A stretch of DNA of 64,000 nt from Cynocephalus volans (GCF_027409185.1 NC_084462.1:20621577-20685576); one strand, 5' to 3'; numbered from the stretch's first letter, positions 11,311 to 24,124 are shown. Numbers and translations: made by a program. Notes: generated by a model not told the origin, from the sequence alone.

Positions 11311-12984
11311 CCTGCCATTAATCTTTCAAGCGCCAGCCTCAAATACTCCCTGCTGTGAATCTCAGCTTGTAGCATGCTGCTAGGGAAGCCATTGAGGCAT
11401 CACCCTGCTCCAGAATTCTTGGTTTTGAATTAGACCAAGATGCATCCAAAAGGTAGTGAAGATATCAGGGAAGGGTCTTGAACCTCTCCAGATGCCATGT
11501 TTACATTTCATATTGTTACCCTCTGCCCTGGATAGCTGCCTTGAGGCCAGGAGTTGGTGTTTTAACTGCAGAGAAAATATTTTCCTAGCACAATCTCCAG
11601 CTGATAAAAGAGGTCATTTTTTGCATGCCAATCTCAAAGGCAGACGATGATGCAATCTTACTTATGAAGACGCCTTAAGAGATAAACAAATGAGGAATCC
11701 TCGCCACAGCTCTGTGGTGTCCAATATTAAAATCTTTACATGCATCCTTGGTAGACTTGTTCTTCCTCCATCAATCGAAAAATCCTCCTTTGTTCCTAAT
11801 TATATAGGACAAAGCCTCAGATTTAAATTAGTCTAAGAATCGGCAGCCCAAATGGACATTCTCATGCTTATCCTATTTGTACCGACACTCCATTGTATTT
11901 CCAAACAAAAAATATCTGAGCAGTACATGACATTTTGTTTGCTTTTCCTTTTTGTTTTAATCTAAGAGTTTGGACTAAGTGAATGCTGTTGCCACTTGTC
12001 TCCAAGGGACCATGATTCAGTGATTCTCTGTTGCTATGGGGATGAGATTATAGGATTCAAATGCACAGCATGTTCTGTTGCTAAGGTGATTACAGGCATC
12101 TTCACTTTCTCTATTAGAGCCTGCTTTGTCACAGATTTTAGCCATGGATAAACTGAGCTTGAGGTCTTAGGTGCCAAGAGAGAGAAGGAAAATTAAGCTT
12201 TTTGAAAAGTTTTGGAGAAAGCGAAAAAGTCTACTTGCTGCTTGACCTGGGTGGCCTCATTGTGACAGCCAGGAAAATGGATGTCACGGTTACTGTGTCT
12301 TCAGGGAACTGGCTCCAGGGTAGGATCCAGTGACTGCCAGTTCTCTATGATGGACAGATGGCTTGTCCAGGGCCACCGACGAGTAGAGAGACCCAGAAGG
12401 CTTGGATGTTTCAGAAGGTGTCAAAACCTTTCAGACTTGCAGTCCAAGGGGAGATGGGGATTGAGGGAAAGGAGACATGAAGGAAATTTCTGAGACTCTG
12501 GTCAATTCTATATCCTGATTAGGTTTTAGTGACAACGGCATATGTATTAGTCAAAATCGATCAACTGCACACTTCTGTACTGCAGTTTATGTTCTGTAAA
12601 ATTTTACAGTTTATCTCAATAAAAGCAATTCTTCAGACTGGACAGGGAGAAGGCAGCCTTGAAGAGCCACAGGAGAACAGCCCTACAGTGACTCTAAAAA
12701 ATATTTTTTGTCCGGTATAGAGCCAGTTTAGCATTTGCTGCAGTGTGTCTTGCCTGCTTTTCCAGGGCAGGGCATGAAGTTTGGGCTTGTGTTTGACACA
12801 TACCACCCTGCTCTAGCCTCTGAGGAAGATCACGTCTGACTTGCCTTCCTTTTCCCTCACTCCAGGACATCTGAGTGTCCCCAGAGTTTCTTGTTCTTTG
12901 TTGTCCTGCTCCCTTCCAATACCAGGAGAAGGCGTCCAGAAGACATAGCATTGAGATAGGAGTTCAGGGAGCAGAGTTGTAGTC
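11311..12984. other. Unassigned region
   Basis: About 1.7 kb with no gene or repeat that I can name. Open frames are short (the longest is 85 codons at 12694-12951, -) and without motif. Confidence 0.4.
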
Positions 12985-13112
12985 CCCACCTTGTCACTAA
13001 TCCACCAAACATTAGCTAAACTCTACGGGCAACAGTTTTCCCATGTGCAAAATGGGGTTAGTAGCTCTCTGAGCTACCGTGGGGGTCAAAGCGCATTGAA
13101 GGTGTGCTATAC
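12985..13112 (+). mobile_element. MIR SINE fragment
   Basis: 'ttttcccatgtgcaaaatggggttagtag' followed by a 'caaagcgcattgaaggtgtgctat' type tail fits the second half of MIR in sense orientation. Confidence 0.6.
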
Positions 13113-13359
13113 AAAGCAGAGATACATGCTCTGCAGAGAGGGAGACTGGAGGCTGCCTTGTGATGTAGAAAATGGGTGCAAAATGGTGCAAAAATGGGTG
13201 CATGGCTTCTATTTTGGGGAGAATCAAGAAATGAATCAGTTGGAGGAGGCATTTCAGAACAGGGTGATCAAGCCAAATTCTTCTGCTGCTTCCTTTCTGT
13301 GTGATTGGGCCAAGTCACTTTGAGTTTCTCCTACATCTCAAAGTGTTGTGTGCTTGGGC

Positions 13360-13500
13360 TGTTGGAGCCTCAGTTTACATATTTGTAAAATGAGGATAAC
13401 AATAATAATAATAACATATATCTCACTGACTGTTGAAAAAATTTAATCAGATCACGTGTGACAGTGTTTAGCATATATTAAGTGCTCAATAAATTCTTCT
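13360..13500 (+). mobile_element. MIR SINE fragment
   Basis: 'gcctcagtttacatatttgtaaaatgagg' leads into an AAT-rich run and ends with 'tattaagtgctcaataaattc', the MIR 3' half in sense orientation. Confidence 0.75.
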
Positions 13501-14312
13501 CCTCCTCCTCTTTCTTGTCTTTTATCTTTGTCTATGTCTTCACTTTTTTTTTTATTGTTGTTGTTTCTGCAGAACCAGCTCTGTTTCCTCCCTTTTCTCA
13601 TTCTTTTGTAATTCCTTCACAGATTCATTCATAGTTTACAGTGGGGTTTGCGGGGGTCTCCATGTTCCTTTTATAAAGCCTTGGGCTGGATGATAATAGA
13701 CCTATCTAGGGGAGGTGAAAACCCACAGGGAGAGAGGACGGACGTGGAAGAGCTAATTTAAGTGAGAGGCCTCCTTCAACAAACAGCCATAATCCTTTCT
13801 CTCTTCTGCATGAAAAGGGGTTTGGGTGACCAGAGACAAAGTGACAGATTGGGGAGACTGAATTTTCAGAGGGGAGAGACTATGCTCCCTCAGCCCTGCA
13901 AGGAAAGTGCAGTGGGTAAAAGACTTAGGAGGCGTCACAAACACTCCAGGTTCCCCAGGCTAGAGGATACCCCTCTCCCACCTACCCACCTCTGGGTGCA
14001 GGGGCTAGTGTACTTGCTTGAGCTAGGACACCGCCCCCACCTATCCATCAGAGGGGATGGAGGGCAAGGATGAGATGGAGACTGAGAAGGTGAGTCACGA
14101 GTGTTGGTCTACCGTTGAAGGTCAAGGGCTGGGTCTTAATCTGAATATAACTCAAAGGGTCTTCCCAGGACAGGGCCCTGATAAAATCCAACTAGTTCTC
14201 TTGCTATTGTTGTCCCAGAGGAGACCTGGAAGCAGATTGAGGCACAGAAAAGGCATAGTACGAGCCAGTGCAGTTAGACAAAAGAAAGCATATGGATTGA
14301 AAAAGAAGTTAG
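13501..14312. other. Unassigned region
   Basis: About 0.8 kb of mixed composition with two overlapping open frames of 103 and 116 codons (13762-14073 and 14057-14407). The second runs into a SINE, and neither has a recognised domain, so I do not call a gene. Confidence 0.4.
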
Positions 14313-14468
14313 GGGCTGGCCCCGTGGCTCACTTGGGAGAGTGCGTTGCTGCTAGAGGATGCGGGTTCGGATCCTATATAGGGATGGCCGGTGCACTCAC
14401 TGGCTGAGTGTGGTGCAGACCACACCGTGCTGAGGATTGCGATCCCCTTACTGGTCAGAGAAAAAAAA
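14313..14468 (+). mobile_element. tRNA-derived dimeric SINE, intermediate subtype
   Basis: Sense copy with left monomer 'ggggctggccccgtggctcac', linker 'tatatagggatgg' and a full-length right monomer. The right monomer head reads 'ccggtgcactcactggctgagtg', the sequence that marks the shortened subtype at 18541 and 36364, but the rest of the monomer is still present. Flanked by an imperfect repeat 'aaaaagaagtta' / 'aaaaagaaatta'. Confidence 0.85.
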
Positions 14469-14999
14469 GAAAAAGAAATTAAATTAGCTCTGCATTTAGA
14501 TAATATGATCCATATAAGGCCCATGCATGGCCAGTGATTAATGTTTCTTAATTCTCTTCTGATCAGTAGATTCACCCTCCCTCCCTCTCTCTGCTTGCAT
14601 GTTATTCGCTGAAGAAACTGTAGACTTTCTTGCAGCCTGGATTTTGCAGACTGTCTCATTGTACCATTGGACACATTTTTCTGCTGCCCCTTATATTTCC
14701 TGTAATTTGGTATTTCGATCCAGAGGCTTAGTCAGAGTTAAGGTTTTTTTCCCCCCCAGGATTACTCATAGGTGGTGTCGTGTGCAACCAGACAGTGTCT
14801 GGTTTTCTTACGTTTTCAAAAAGATGTCAGCACTAATTGGTGATCACTGCCTAAGGGTTCATTAAGGATTGCAAAATGATAAACATTCTATTTTTATCGA
14901 GCCTTAATTTATTGGTCCCCCCTTATCAGTTATTTGGTTACTCCGAGGTACCATTTATATAGGGAGACAACATACATGTTTGCTTTCCCCTCCCCTTTT

Positions 15000-17190
15000 A
15001 TATTCCAAACTTCAAAATGATTTAGTCTTCCAGCATCTTCCAAAGGTGATTAATGAATATTTTTTGATTGTGTTGTCAAATGCTTGGGTTTGTGCTGTTG
15101 AAAGTTTGGATTTTTGCCTCTTATTGTGTCTCTCATCACGAATGAGATTGAGCAACTTTTCATATGTTTAAGGGAATTTGCTTTTTTTTTCTGTGAACTC
15201 TCTGGTGCCCAATTTTATATAGGGTTTTTGTCTTTTTCTTTTCTAGTGTTAAGAACTCTGTATATATTAGGCATAGTTGTCTACCCTTTGTCTGTGACAT
15301 ATATCACAAATATTTTTCCCAGTAAGTCATTTGCTTTAACTCTGATCATGGTATTTTATGCTAAGTAAATGTTTTGTTTTTCATTTTTGTGTAGTCACAT
15401 TTATTGATCTTTCCTCCTATTGTGTCTGGATTTTGAATCATAGGAAAGTTTTCCTCAATCCCAGTTATAGAGGTATTTCCCTATGTTCTCCTCTAATACC
15501 TGTATGATTTCATTTTTAAAACTTTACATTTAAATCTCTGATTCATTTGCAATGTATTGGGTATAAGGTATGAGGAATGGATCTGTCTTTTCTATTTCCA
15601 TACAGCCAGTCAGTTATCCCAGCAACACATACTGAACATTCCTGTGGCCCTCTCACTGGTGTGAGATGCCGTCTTTATTGTCTACTTGCTTTGCATCTGC
15701 AATTGGTTCTGTTTCTGAATTTTCTGCTTCCCTGTGATGTCTGGCTATGAACAGGCCAGCGTCTCGTTTTAATTACAGAGGCTGTATGTATGTATATATG
15801 GGATGTTCTCTGTCTTTCGGACATTTTAAGGCTTTTCTTATTTTTTATTTTTTCGAATTATAATCAACTTGTCTTTAACTTGAAGGGAAAAAAACTAATG
15901 ATATTCTTATTGAGTTCACGTTAAATTTATTGATTAACCTAGGGAGGAGGGACATCTTCAGGAAATTAGATCTTTCTATCCAAGAATATGGTGTGTCTTT
16001 ATTTGTTCAAGTCTCCCTTTTTGTCATTCAAAGTGTTTTTATAGTTTTCCTCATATGATTCTTGAACATTTCTTTTTAAGCTTATGCCTCAGTGTTTTTA
16101 TTTTACAAGTCATACATAAGGCCATATCTTCCATATTATCTTTTAAATAGCTTCTGTTTATGTAGGATTTTTACATGTTGATTTTATAATCAGCTTCATT
16201 TACAAAATTCTCTTATTTTTGTAGTTTTTCTATTGATTCTTTTGTGTTTTCTAGATATATAATCATATTATCTGAAAACAGAGTTTTATCTTTCTGTCCT
16301 ACTCTTTAATTTGCTTTTTCTCATTTTGTTGCAGTGATGAATAACTCCAACACAATGTTATAGAGCAGTAGTCAAAGTGGCAAGCTTGCATTATTCCTCA
16401 GTTTAGTGGGAAAATCTCTAGTATTTTCTCATTAAGTAAGATGTTGACTCTGGGCTGAAGTATATATATTTTTTATTATCTTAAGGAAGTATCCATTAAT
16501 CTTATTTACATATCATTGTTATCATGAATGGGTGTTGATTTTTATTAAATGCCTCTTCTGCCTCCATGAAATGATCATACCTTAGTACCACTAACATGAT
16601 GTGTCATATTGATGACTTTCCTAATGTTTAACCCCCAAATCCTGAAGAAAACTCCACTTGATTACAATTACTTTTAAAATAGGATTCTTTACTAATATAT
16701 TTTTAAAGATTTTTGCGTCAATATTTCATAAGTAAGGTTGGTCCAAAGGTTTCTTTTTGGTGTGTAACCTTTGTCAGCATTTGACATAAATGACACATTT
16801 GCTTCATAGAAATATTTTGGAAATTTTCGTGCCTTTTCTATATTCTGGAATAGTTTGAGAATAACTGGAACTATGTGATCTTTAAAGGTTTGGTATAATT
16901 TCTCTATGAAACTGTGTGGACTTTACGTGTAGGTCATTAGTTATATTTCTGTTTCTTCCATGATAACTAGTCCACTTAGACTTTCTGTTTCCACTGGAGT
17001 CAATTTTGATAAGTTGTCTTTTTCTAGAAAACTATAAAGTTCTTCTAGGTTTTCTAATTATTTGCATAGAGTTCTAGGTTTTCTAATTTATTTGCATAGA
17101 GTTGTGTAAAATAAAGTAGTGTCTTCTGATTTGGTAAAATTTCTGTTTTGGTAGTTGTTTCCCCTTTGTCATTTCTGATGCAAACTTGTC
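15000..17190 (-). mobile_element. Old LINE-1 (ORF2 antisense)
   Basis: Long AT-rich antisense L1: phrases such as 'gattgagcaacttttcatatg' (about 15145), 'gaactctgtatatattaggc', 'gtagtcacatttattgatc', 'ctaggttttctaatt' (17040-17090) are the usual antisense ORF2 text. Heavily decayed; edges are approximate. A short direct duplication 'agttctaggttttctaattatttgcatag' type occurs at about 17038-17103. Confidence 0.65.
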
Positions 17191-17705
17191 AGATTTAGCT
17201 GAAGGCACCTGCTTGTAAGAGAACATGGAGATGTTCCTAGGTAGAGCCTATGTGCAATTCAACTTCATTCAGGTGCAAAGAGTCAAAATGGGAACAGATA
17301 CTATGGGAAAATATAATTTATATGGGAAAATATAAGGAGATATAAAAAAATATAAAACATTAAGGAGAAAAAGGTAGTCCCAAGGGGACCCAATGACTTG
17401 AGGTGCTATTATATAATATTCATTCATTTTTCAAGAAGACTGGAGTGCTCAAGTGGTGTGTGTCACTCCTACCTCTCTCCATACCACATGGTATGTGGGA
17501 AGTCTGGTGTCACCACCAACCTCTTGAAGAGATTTTTTTCTCAAATAAGTTTTAAGTTTATACATTATAAATTCCAGGCAACTGGTATCTTGATGAAAAA
17601 GAGACCACAAACATTTTCTATTTCATTGCTATTTTGTCTTCTGTCCCTACTTTCTGCTCTGGTCTTTGGCTTGCAGTCCATGTGTAAATTATAGAGTATT
17701 ATCCT

Positions 17706-17940
17706 TCAGGGTGAAGGTTTTGGAATCAGAAATACTGAATTTTTAATCTTGGCTTCTAACTATGTGAGTTGGTAAAAGTCACATAACCTCTCTATATCTC
17801 AAGCTTTTCACCTGTAAATTGGAGATTCTCATAGTACCTATCTTTATGTGGTGAAAATTCAATAAATCCTGTGTAGAAAACAATTAGCATAGTACCTGGC
17901 ATTTATTAAAGACTCAGTTAATGTTAACCATTTATTATTG
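17706..17940 (+). mobile_element. MIR SINE (near full length)
   Basis: Sense MIR covering most of the consensus: 'ttggaatcagaaatactgaattt', 'aaaagtcacataacctctct', 'cacctgtaaattggagattctcatagtacct' and 'agtacctggcatttattaaagactcag'. Degraded at a level expected for this old mammalian family. Confidence 0.75.
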
Positions 17941-18000
17941 TAGTGAAATAGTACAGCAGGTTCATGGGATGCCATTTGGTGCAGAAAACAGGATGTTAGA

Positions 18001-18040
18001 TTTTTTTTTTTTTTTTTTTTTGGTGGCTGGCTGGTACATG
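18001..18040 (-). mobile_element. SINE 3'-end remnant with T-run
   Basis: A run of about 21 T followed by 'ggtggctggctggtaca' matches the 3' end of the monomeric SINE seen at 8683-8806 in reverse. The tRNA-like body is missing, so it is either a severely 5'-truncated insertion or a remnant. Confidence 0.5.
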
Positions 18041-18540
18041 ATATTGGATTTTAAACTGCTATGATGGTCATTATTTTGTCAGTATTTTCTTGATATTTGT
18101 GAGTGCAGGGCTAGTGCTATAGTATTTTTTTTTTTCTTGAAGTTATTCTTGATACCTCTTTCTCTTTCACCCCACATCACATTTATCAGCAAATTTTGTT
18201 GACACTGACTTCAAAATATGATAACTTTCATTACTATCACTATAACTGATGCTACCAGGATTATTGTAATAGTCTTCCAACAAATTATTTGTTCATAAAA
18301 TTTGCACATTTTATAAGAGTAGTTTATCTTTACTGATACGCAGGCAGTAGTCATACACATATCACTTGTCTACTTTATATATTGCAGTTATTATCCCCTA
18401 AGCTTTAGCTTACATTTTAACATTATTTACGGTGTTATTGATATGTAATTTTTCACATTTTTTTAATTGTCAGCTTACTGAATTTTAAGCTCTCTGAGGA
18501 CGTGGGCCTTGCTTCATACAATGTTCTTGTTAAACTTCAT

Positions 18541-18686
18541 TTTTTTTTTTTTTTTTTGTGTCCTTTTCGTGACCGGCACTCAGCCAGTGAGTGCACCGGC
18601 CAGTCCTATATAGGATCCGAACCCGTGGCGGGAGTGTCGCAGCACTCCCAGCACCGCACTCTACCAAGTGCGCCACGGGCTCGGCC
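18541..18686 (-). mobile_element. tRNA-derived SINE, shortened-dimer subtype
   Basis: Reverse copy: T-run, then 'cgtgaccggcactcagccagtgagtgcaccggcc' region (a right monomer with a large internal deletion), 'tatataggat', and a left monomer ending 'cgccacgggctcggccc'. Target-site duplication 'taaacttcattttt' occurs on both sides (about 18531-18544 and 18688-18701). CpG-rich and little diverged, hence probably younger than the TATATAGGGAT dimers. Confidence 0.9.
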
Positions 18687-18689
18687 CTA

Positions 18690-19231
18690 AACTTCATTTT
18701 TAAGAGCAGTTTTAGTTTCGCAGCTACATTGAACAGAAGGTGTCGACAGTTCCCGTAGACAAGGGTACTTCAAAACATTTGTGGAAAATAGAATTAACAG
18801 ATAATATGACTCTTTCCACGAACTTTTTGAAAGCCCCTTATATCCGCCATTCCCACACATACACATCTCCCCCATTATCAACATCCTGCACTAGAGTGGT
18901 ACATTTGTTACAATGAATGTCCCTATATTGACACATCATTATCACTCAAAGTCCACAGTTTGCATTAGGGTTCACTCTTGGTGCTGTACATTTTATGGGT
19001 TTGGACAAACGTACAATGACATGTACATACCATTATAGTATTACACAGAGTGGTTTCACTGACCTGAAAATCTTCTGTGCTCCACCTATTTATCCCTCTC
19101 TCCCCGTCAACCCCTGACAATCACTGATCTTTTTACTGTCTCCATAGTTTTGCCTTTTCCAGAATGTCATGTACAGTATGTAGCCTTTTCAGACTGGCTT
19201 CTTTCACTTAGTAATATGCATTTAAGGTTTG
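18690..19231 (-). mobile_element. Old LINE-1 3' region, reverse
   Basis: Paralogous to 7150-7590: shared runs include 'gcattagggttcactcttggtgctgtacatttt' region, 'ttttgcctt' and 'tagtaatatgcatttaaggttt'. It is interrupted by a palindromic MITE at 18759-18842 and is cut at the right by the MaLR element. Confidence 0.75.
18759..18842. mobile_element. Palindromic mariner-type MITE, copy 1
   Basis: About 80 bp with terminal inverted repeats: left 'agggtacttcaaaac', right (reverse complement) 'aggggctttcaaaaag'. The inner arms 'ttgtggaaaa' and 'tttccacgaa' also pair. It interrupts an L1 paralogous to 7150-7590, which lacks it. A related copy is at 44623-44704. Confidence 0.75.
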
Positions 19232-19232
19232 T

Positions 19233-21545
19233 CTTAGACTGTTTGTGCTGCTATAACAAAATATCTGAGACTGGATAGTTTATGAAGACCAGAAATTCAT
19301 TTTCTCACAGTTCTGGAGGCTGGGAAGTCCAAGATCAAGGTGCTGGTGGGTTTGGTTGTCTGGTGAGGGCTGCTCTCTGCTTCCAAGATGGTGTACCTTA
19401 TTGCTTTATCCTCCAGAGGGGAGGAATGTTGTGACTCACAGGGTGGAAGGCAGAAGAGTAAGAGAGGTCAATGCTGCATGAAACCTCTTTTATATGGAGT
19501 CTTAATCCCATTCACTAGAGAGAAACCCTCATGGCCTAGTCACTTCTTAAAGGCCCCATTTCTTAACATCATCACATTGGCAACATCTGAATTTTTGATA
19601 ACACACATTCAAACCATAACATTCCACCCTGGACCCCCCAGATTCTTGTCCTTCTCACATGCAAAATATATTTGTTCTATCCCAATAGCTCCCAAAGTCT
19701 TAACTCCTTCCAGCATCAACTCAAAAGTCCAAAGCTCAGAGAATCATCTAAATTGGATATGGGGCAGACCCAAGGCACAATCCTTCCTGAGGCAAATTTC
19801 CCTCCAGTTGTGAGCCTGGGAAATCAAACAAGTTATGTGCTTCCAAAATATAATGGTGGAATAGGCACAGGATAGACATTTCCATTCCAAAAGGAAGCAA
19901 TAGGAAAGAAAGGGATAATAGGTCCTAAGTAAGTCCAAAATCCACCAGGGCAAACAACATTAAATCTTAAGGCTTGCAAATAATCTTTTTTGACCCCATG
20001 TCCTGCCTTCCAGATACACTAGGGTGGGGATTGGGTCCTCAAGGCTCTAGGGAATTTCACCTTCATGGCTTTGTTGGATGCAGCCCACACCTCAACTCTC
20101 ATGGAATGGACTAAGGTGCCTGTGGCCCTCCCAGGCTGGCATGGCATGCTGGTGGCTCTACAGTTACGAGGTCTTGGGGCAACCCTGCCCCCACGGCTCC
20201 ACTAAGCATTGCCCTAGTGGGGCTCTCTGTGGCATCCCTCCCCCTATGGCAAGTCTCTGCCTGGACCCTGAGGCTATCTAAGACATCCTTTGAAATTGAG
20301 GTGGAGGCTGCCATGCCTCCACAGCTCTTGCACTCTGAGTACCTACAGAGTTAGCACTATGTGGATGCTGCCAAGATTCACCACTTGCACCCCCCAGAGT
20401 GGTGGCTCAAGCCATACCTGGGCCCACCTGAGCATAAGAAGCAAAGTTTGAGGTGGCCCTGGGCAGCAAGTGCTGAGGTCCATGGGAACCCTAGGCCCCT
20501 CCCTCAAAACCCTTTTGCCCTCAAGGCTATATAGCACTCAGGGACTGTGATGGGCATGGCAGCCTCAAAGATCTCTGAAATGCTTTCAAGGGTCATTCTT
20601 CTCTTACCTTGATGAATATCACCTGACTTTCTTCTAACCCTACTAATTTCTGTCAAATGGTTGCTTGGCAACACCCTTGGTTTTCTCTCCTAAGTATGCT
20701 TTTTTATTCTTTACATTGTAAAGATGAGAATTTTCCAAATCTTTACATTCTACTTCCCCTTTGATTATAAATTCCATCTTTAAATCATTTCTCCCTTGTC
20801 TCATTTTACCATAAGCACTTAAGAGAAGCCATGCAGCTCCTTCAACAGCTAGCTCTTAGATATCTTTTCAAGGGCCAGCCCATGGCTCACTTGGGAGAGT
20901 GTGGTGCTGAGAACACCAAGGCCTCAGGTTCAGATCCCTATATAGGGATGGCCGATTAGCTCACTGGCTGAGCGTGGTGCTGACAACACCAAGTCAAGGG
21001 TTAAGATCCCCTTACTGGTCATCTTAAAAAAAAAAAAAAGATCTTTTCAGCAAATATCCTCATTTATCATTCTTAAGTTCTGCCTTTCACAAAGTCCTAG
21101 GACACAGACACAATTCAGGCAAATTCTTTGCCACTTTAGAACAAGGATGGCCTTTCCTCCAGTTTCCAGCACCTTCCTCCTCATTTCTGTCATAACTACT
21201 CAGGTAATCACTGAGATGACTGGGGCCTTCCTTACAGCTCTTTTCTTCTGAGCACTTACCAGACTTGCCCTTAATGCTCTGTTCATGGCAATCGAGGCTT
21301 TTCCAGCATTCAGTTCAAAACTGTTTCAACCACTATCCATTACCCAGTTCCAAAGCCACTTTCATAGTTTTAGGTATCTGTTATAGCAGCACCCCACTCC
21401 TCAGGTCCCAACTTCTGCTTTAGTCTGGTTTGTACTGTTATAACAGAATACAACAGCCTGAGTAATTTATAAAGAATGGAATTTATTTCTCATATTTTTG
21501 GAGTCTGGAAAGCTCAAGATCAGCTGCTAGCAGGTTCACATTTGA
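19233..21545 (-). mobile_element. MaLR provirus (THE1/MST-like), reverse, with internal region
   Basis: The left part (about 19233-19620) is a reverse MaLR-type LTR from 'gtgctgctataacaaaatatctgagactgg' to 'aaaccataacattccaccctgg'. The middle (about 19620-21410) fits the noncoding-looking MaLR internal sequence in reverse. The right end (about 21415-21545) starts a second LTR copy with 'gtactgttataacagaatacaacagcctgagtaatttataaag', truncated after about 130 bp. All frames are broken. A dimeric SINE sits inside at 20873-21038. Confidence 0.75.
20873..21038 (+). mobile_element. tRNA-Ile-derived dimeric SINE (CYN-II-like)
   Basis: Sense copy: 'gggccagcccatggctcac', linker 'tatatagggatggcc', right monomer ending 'cttactggtcatctt' and an A tail of about 13. 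Flanked by 'gatatcttttca' and 'gatcttttca', an imperfect target-site duplication, within MaLR internal sequence. Confidence 0.9.
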
Positions 21546-22358
21546 AGGATAATTTCACAGGTTACAGAATTGTATGTTTGTGGCTTTTTTTTCCTCTCTA
21601 CACTAAATATTTTACTCCACTCTCTTCTTGTTTGCATTGTGTCTGAGGAGAAATTGCATGTAATTCTTATCTTGGATTCTCTATAGGTAAGTTGTTTTCT
21701 TCCTCTGGCTTCTTTCAAGGCTTTTCTTTATCTTTGATATTCTATAGTTTGAATATGATATGTCTAGGTGTAACATTTTTGGTATTTATCCTGCTTGTTA
21801 GTCTCTAAGCTTACTGATCTGTGGTGTGATGTCTGACATTAATTTGAGAAAATTCTCAATATTGCTTCTATTTCTTTCTCTCTTCTCCCTCTCATATTCC
21901 CATTATGAGTGTTACACTTTTGAAATGGTCCCACTGTTCTTGAATATTCTGTTGTGTTTTTTTTAAAGCCTTTTTTCTTTTTGCTTTTCAGTTTTGGATA
22001 TATCTGTTTGGATATATTTGGATATATGCTCAAGTTCAGAGATTCTTTCCTCAGCCATGTCCAGACTGCTGGTGAGCTCATCAAAGGCATTCTTTATTTC
22101 TGTTACAGTGTCTGATCGCTAGCATTTAGAAAATTCTGTTAGAATTTCCATCTCTCCATTTACATTATTTACCTGTTCTTGCATGTTATCACTTTTTCCA
22201 CTAACACATAATCATAGTTGTTTTAAATTCCTGGTCTGATAATTCCAACATTTCTCTCATATCTGGCTCTCATCTTGATGCTTTAGTCTCTTCAAATTGT
22301 GTTTTTTGCCTTTTTGTATACCTTGTAATTTTTGTTGAAAGGAGAACATGATGTACTA
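21546..22358 (-). mobile_element. Old LINE-1 fragment, reverse
   Basis: Antisense L1-like text, for example 'ggataatttcacaggttacagaattg' and 'tttgaatatgatatgtctaggtgtaacatttttggtatttatcctgc'. It interrupts the right MaLR LTR and leads directly into repeat block B. Confidence 0.6.
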
Positions 22359-23120
22359 GATAAAAGGAACTGCTATTAATGGGTCTTTAGTAATGTGGTG
22401 GTAAGATGTCGGGGGAGGGGAAGCATTCTATAGTCTTGTGAGTAGGTCTCAGGCTATTAGTGAGCCTGTACCTCTGGGCTGAGAACTTTATAAGTGCTTC
22501 TCAGTTTTCCCCCTCCTTAGGTAGGACAGGAGGGGAAGCGGGGACTGGAGTTGAGTATTTCCCCTCCTCCAGTTTGATTCCCTTCCATGTGGAGGCTAGA
22601 GCCAGCTGGAGTTGGTTATTTCCCTTCCCCTGTGTCAGGTAAGCTCTGATAAAACCCCAGCAGAGTAGGCTCTGGTTAACTAGTTTCTCCTGATGGCAGA
22701 TCTGGTTAAGAACAGAATGCTCTGGCATATTTCAAAATGGTTACATTTCTCCTCCCCCTGTTGGAAGCTCAAGGGGATTTTTCTGATATTCACTATTAGG
22801 ACCTGGAGGTAAAACTCACAAAAGTGGCTCCCCTTCCCCTTTGGACTGGGTCTCTCTGAAGTTTTTATCTCTCAGACTTGCAATGCACACTGAGCCTCCA
22901 GCAATTTGTCAGTTACAGATCATGCTTTCCTACCTGTGCACTGGTTGCCGTGGAGATTTCCACTCCTGGGTTTCTGCTCTGGTAAATTGTGATTCTCTAA
23001 GTTGAGATTTTCCACATTTGCCTGTTAGTCTTTCCAGTTTTGGGGGCAGAGATTTGCCCTGTGACTTCATTTCTCTGAAGAATGTAAGAAGAGTTGATTT
23101 TTCATTTCAGGTTTTTACTT
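22359..23120 (-). repeat. Old interspersed repeat block, copy B (probable L1 3' region)
   Basis: Paralogue of 10080-11010 without the SINE insertion found there. Shared landmarks are 'aaaaggaactgct', 'gggggaggggaagcatt', 'ggctagagccagctggagtt', 'acctggaggtaaaactcacaaaag' and 'gagcctccagcaatt'. Its position after L1 sequence suggests both belong to the same L1 family. Confidence 0.6.
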
Positions 23121-23919
23121 GTCATTTGGATGGACTGGAGACTTCTAAACTCCTTACATCTGCGGTGGTATTTCCAGACATGCAGTTGACTATTTGGATT
23201 GTGGAAAAGTGGAGATACAATAGCCTCGGGGGAGATTTAATCCAATCCTGGTCATGCTGAAAGAAACATCTATTTTAATGAAAGACAGGGCAAGCTTTAG
23301 AAGAAGGAAGGCAGATTCTATCTAGTCTCTGGGACCCACATATGTGCGGCTATGCTGATTGTTTTTTTAAAGTAAGGGATAGAAGATTTAGTTATTTAAA
23401 TTTTTCCAAGAAAAAGGAGACTTCATCACGGGACACTAATTCCTCATTTGAAGCTTCATGATACCAGAGGTTCATATTACTGAAATCTGGGATTTTAATA
23501 GTGTTGATACCATGTCATTTTAACTATGCTATTATTGGTTGCTTATTAAATTGTTATTGTGTCAAGAAGTTTAGGGGCGACCTTATCAGTTGGGTGAGTT
23601 TTCATATTTAGAAATAAACTTGGGGCTGGACCTAAGACCTGGAGCTGCTTTCCAGGGCAATATTTCTCACAAGAATGAGTGACAAACTCTTTTATAGTTG
23701 CTTTATAGATTCCATGTCCAGACCTCCAAATGGAGATGCTGAAGGAACGCCATCAGTTCCACATCAGGTGGCCTAAGCTTTGGCTGTGGAAGAAAGAATG
23801 CTGATTCTACCTTGCAGTCCACACACTCTGAATTCAAGTTACTCGTTATCTAAGTCTCAAGTCTGATGAGTCTGTAACTCCTTGTCCAACTCACATAAGC
23901 CACTTGATTGGATTGAAAG

Positions 23920-24122
23920 ACTGTTCTCAACTGGGGGCGATTTTGCCCCCTACACAGGGGGATATTTGGCAATGTCTGGAGACATTTTTGCTTGTCACCA
24001 CTTGTGGAGGGTGCTACTGGCCTCTGGATGCAGCTACAACTGTACAATGCACAGGACAGTTCCCTACAACAAATAGTTATCTGGGTCAAAATGTCAGTAG
24101 TTTCAAACTTAAGAAACCCTTC
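23920..24122 (+). mobile_element. MER20 hAT DNA transposon
   Basis: Nearly full-length match to the recalled MER20 consensus: 'gttctcaactgggggcgattttgccccc', 'tttggcaatgtctggagacattttt', 'gtgctactggc', 'acaatgcacaggacagt' and the 3' inverted end 'aagaaaccctt'. The next copy is at 56030-56215. Confidence 0.85.
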
Positions 24123-24124
24123 TT

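Noticed and set aside
19388-19813. 141-codon + strand frame
   Set aside because: It lies entirely within the reverse-oriented MaLR LTR and internal sequence.
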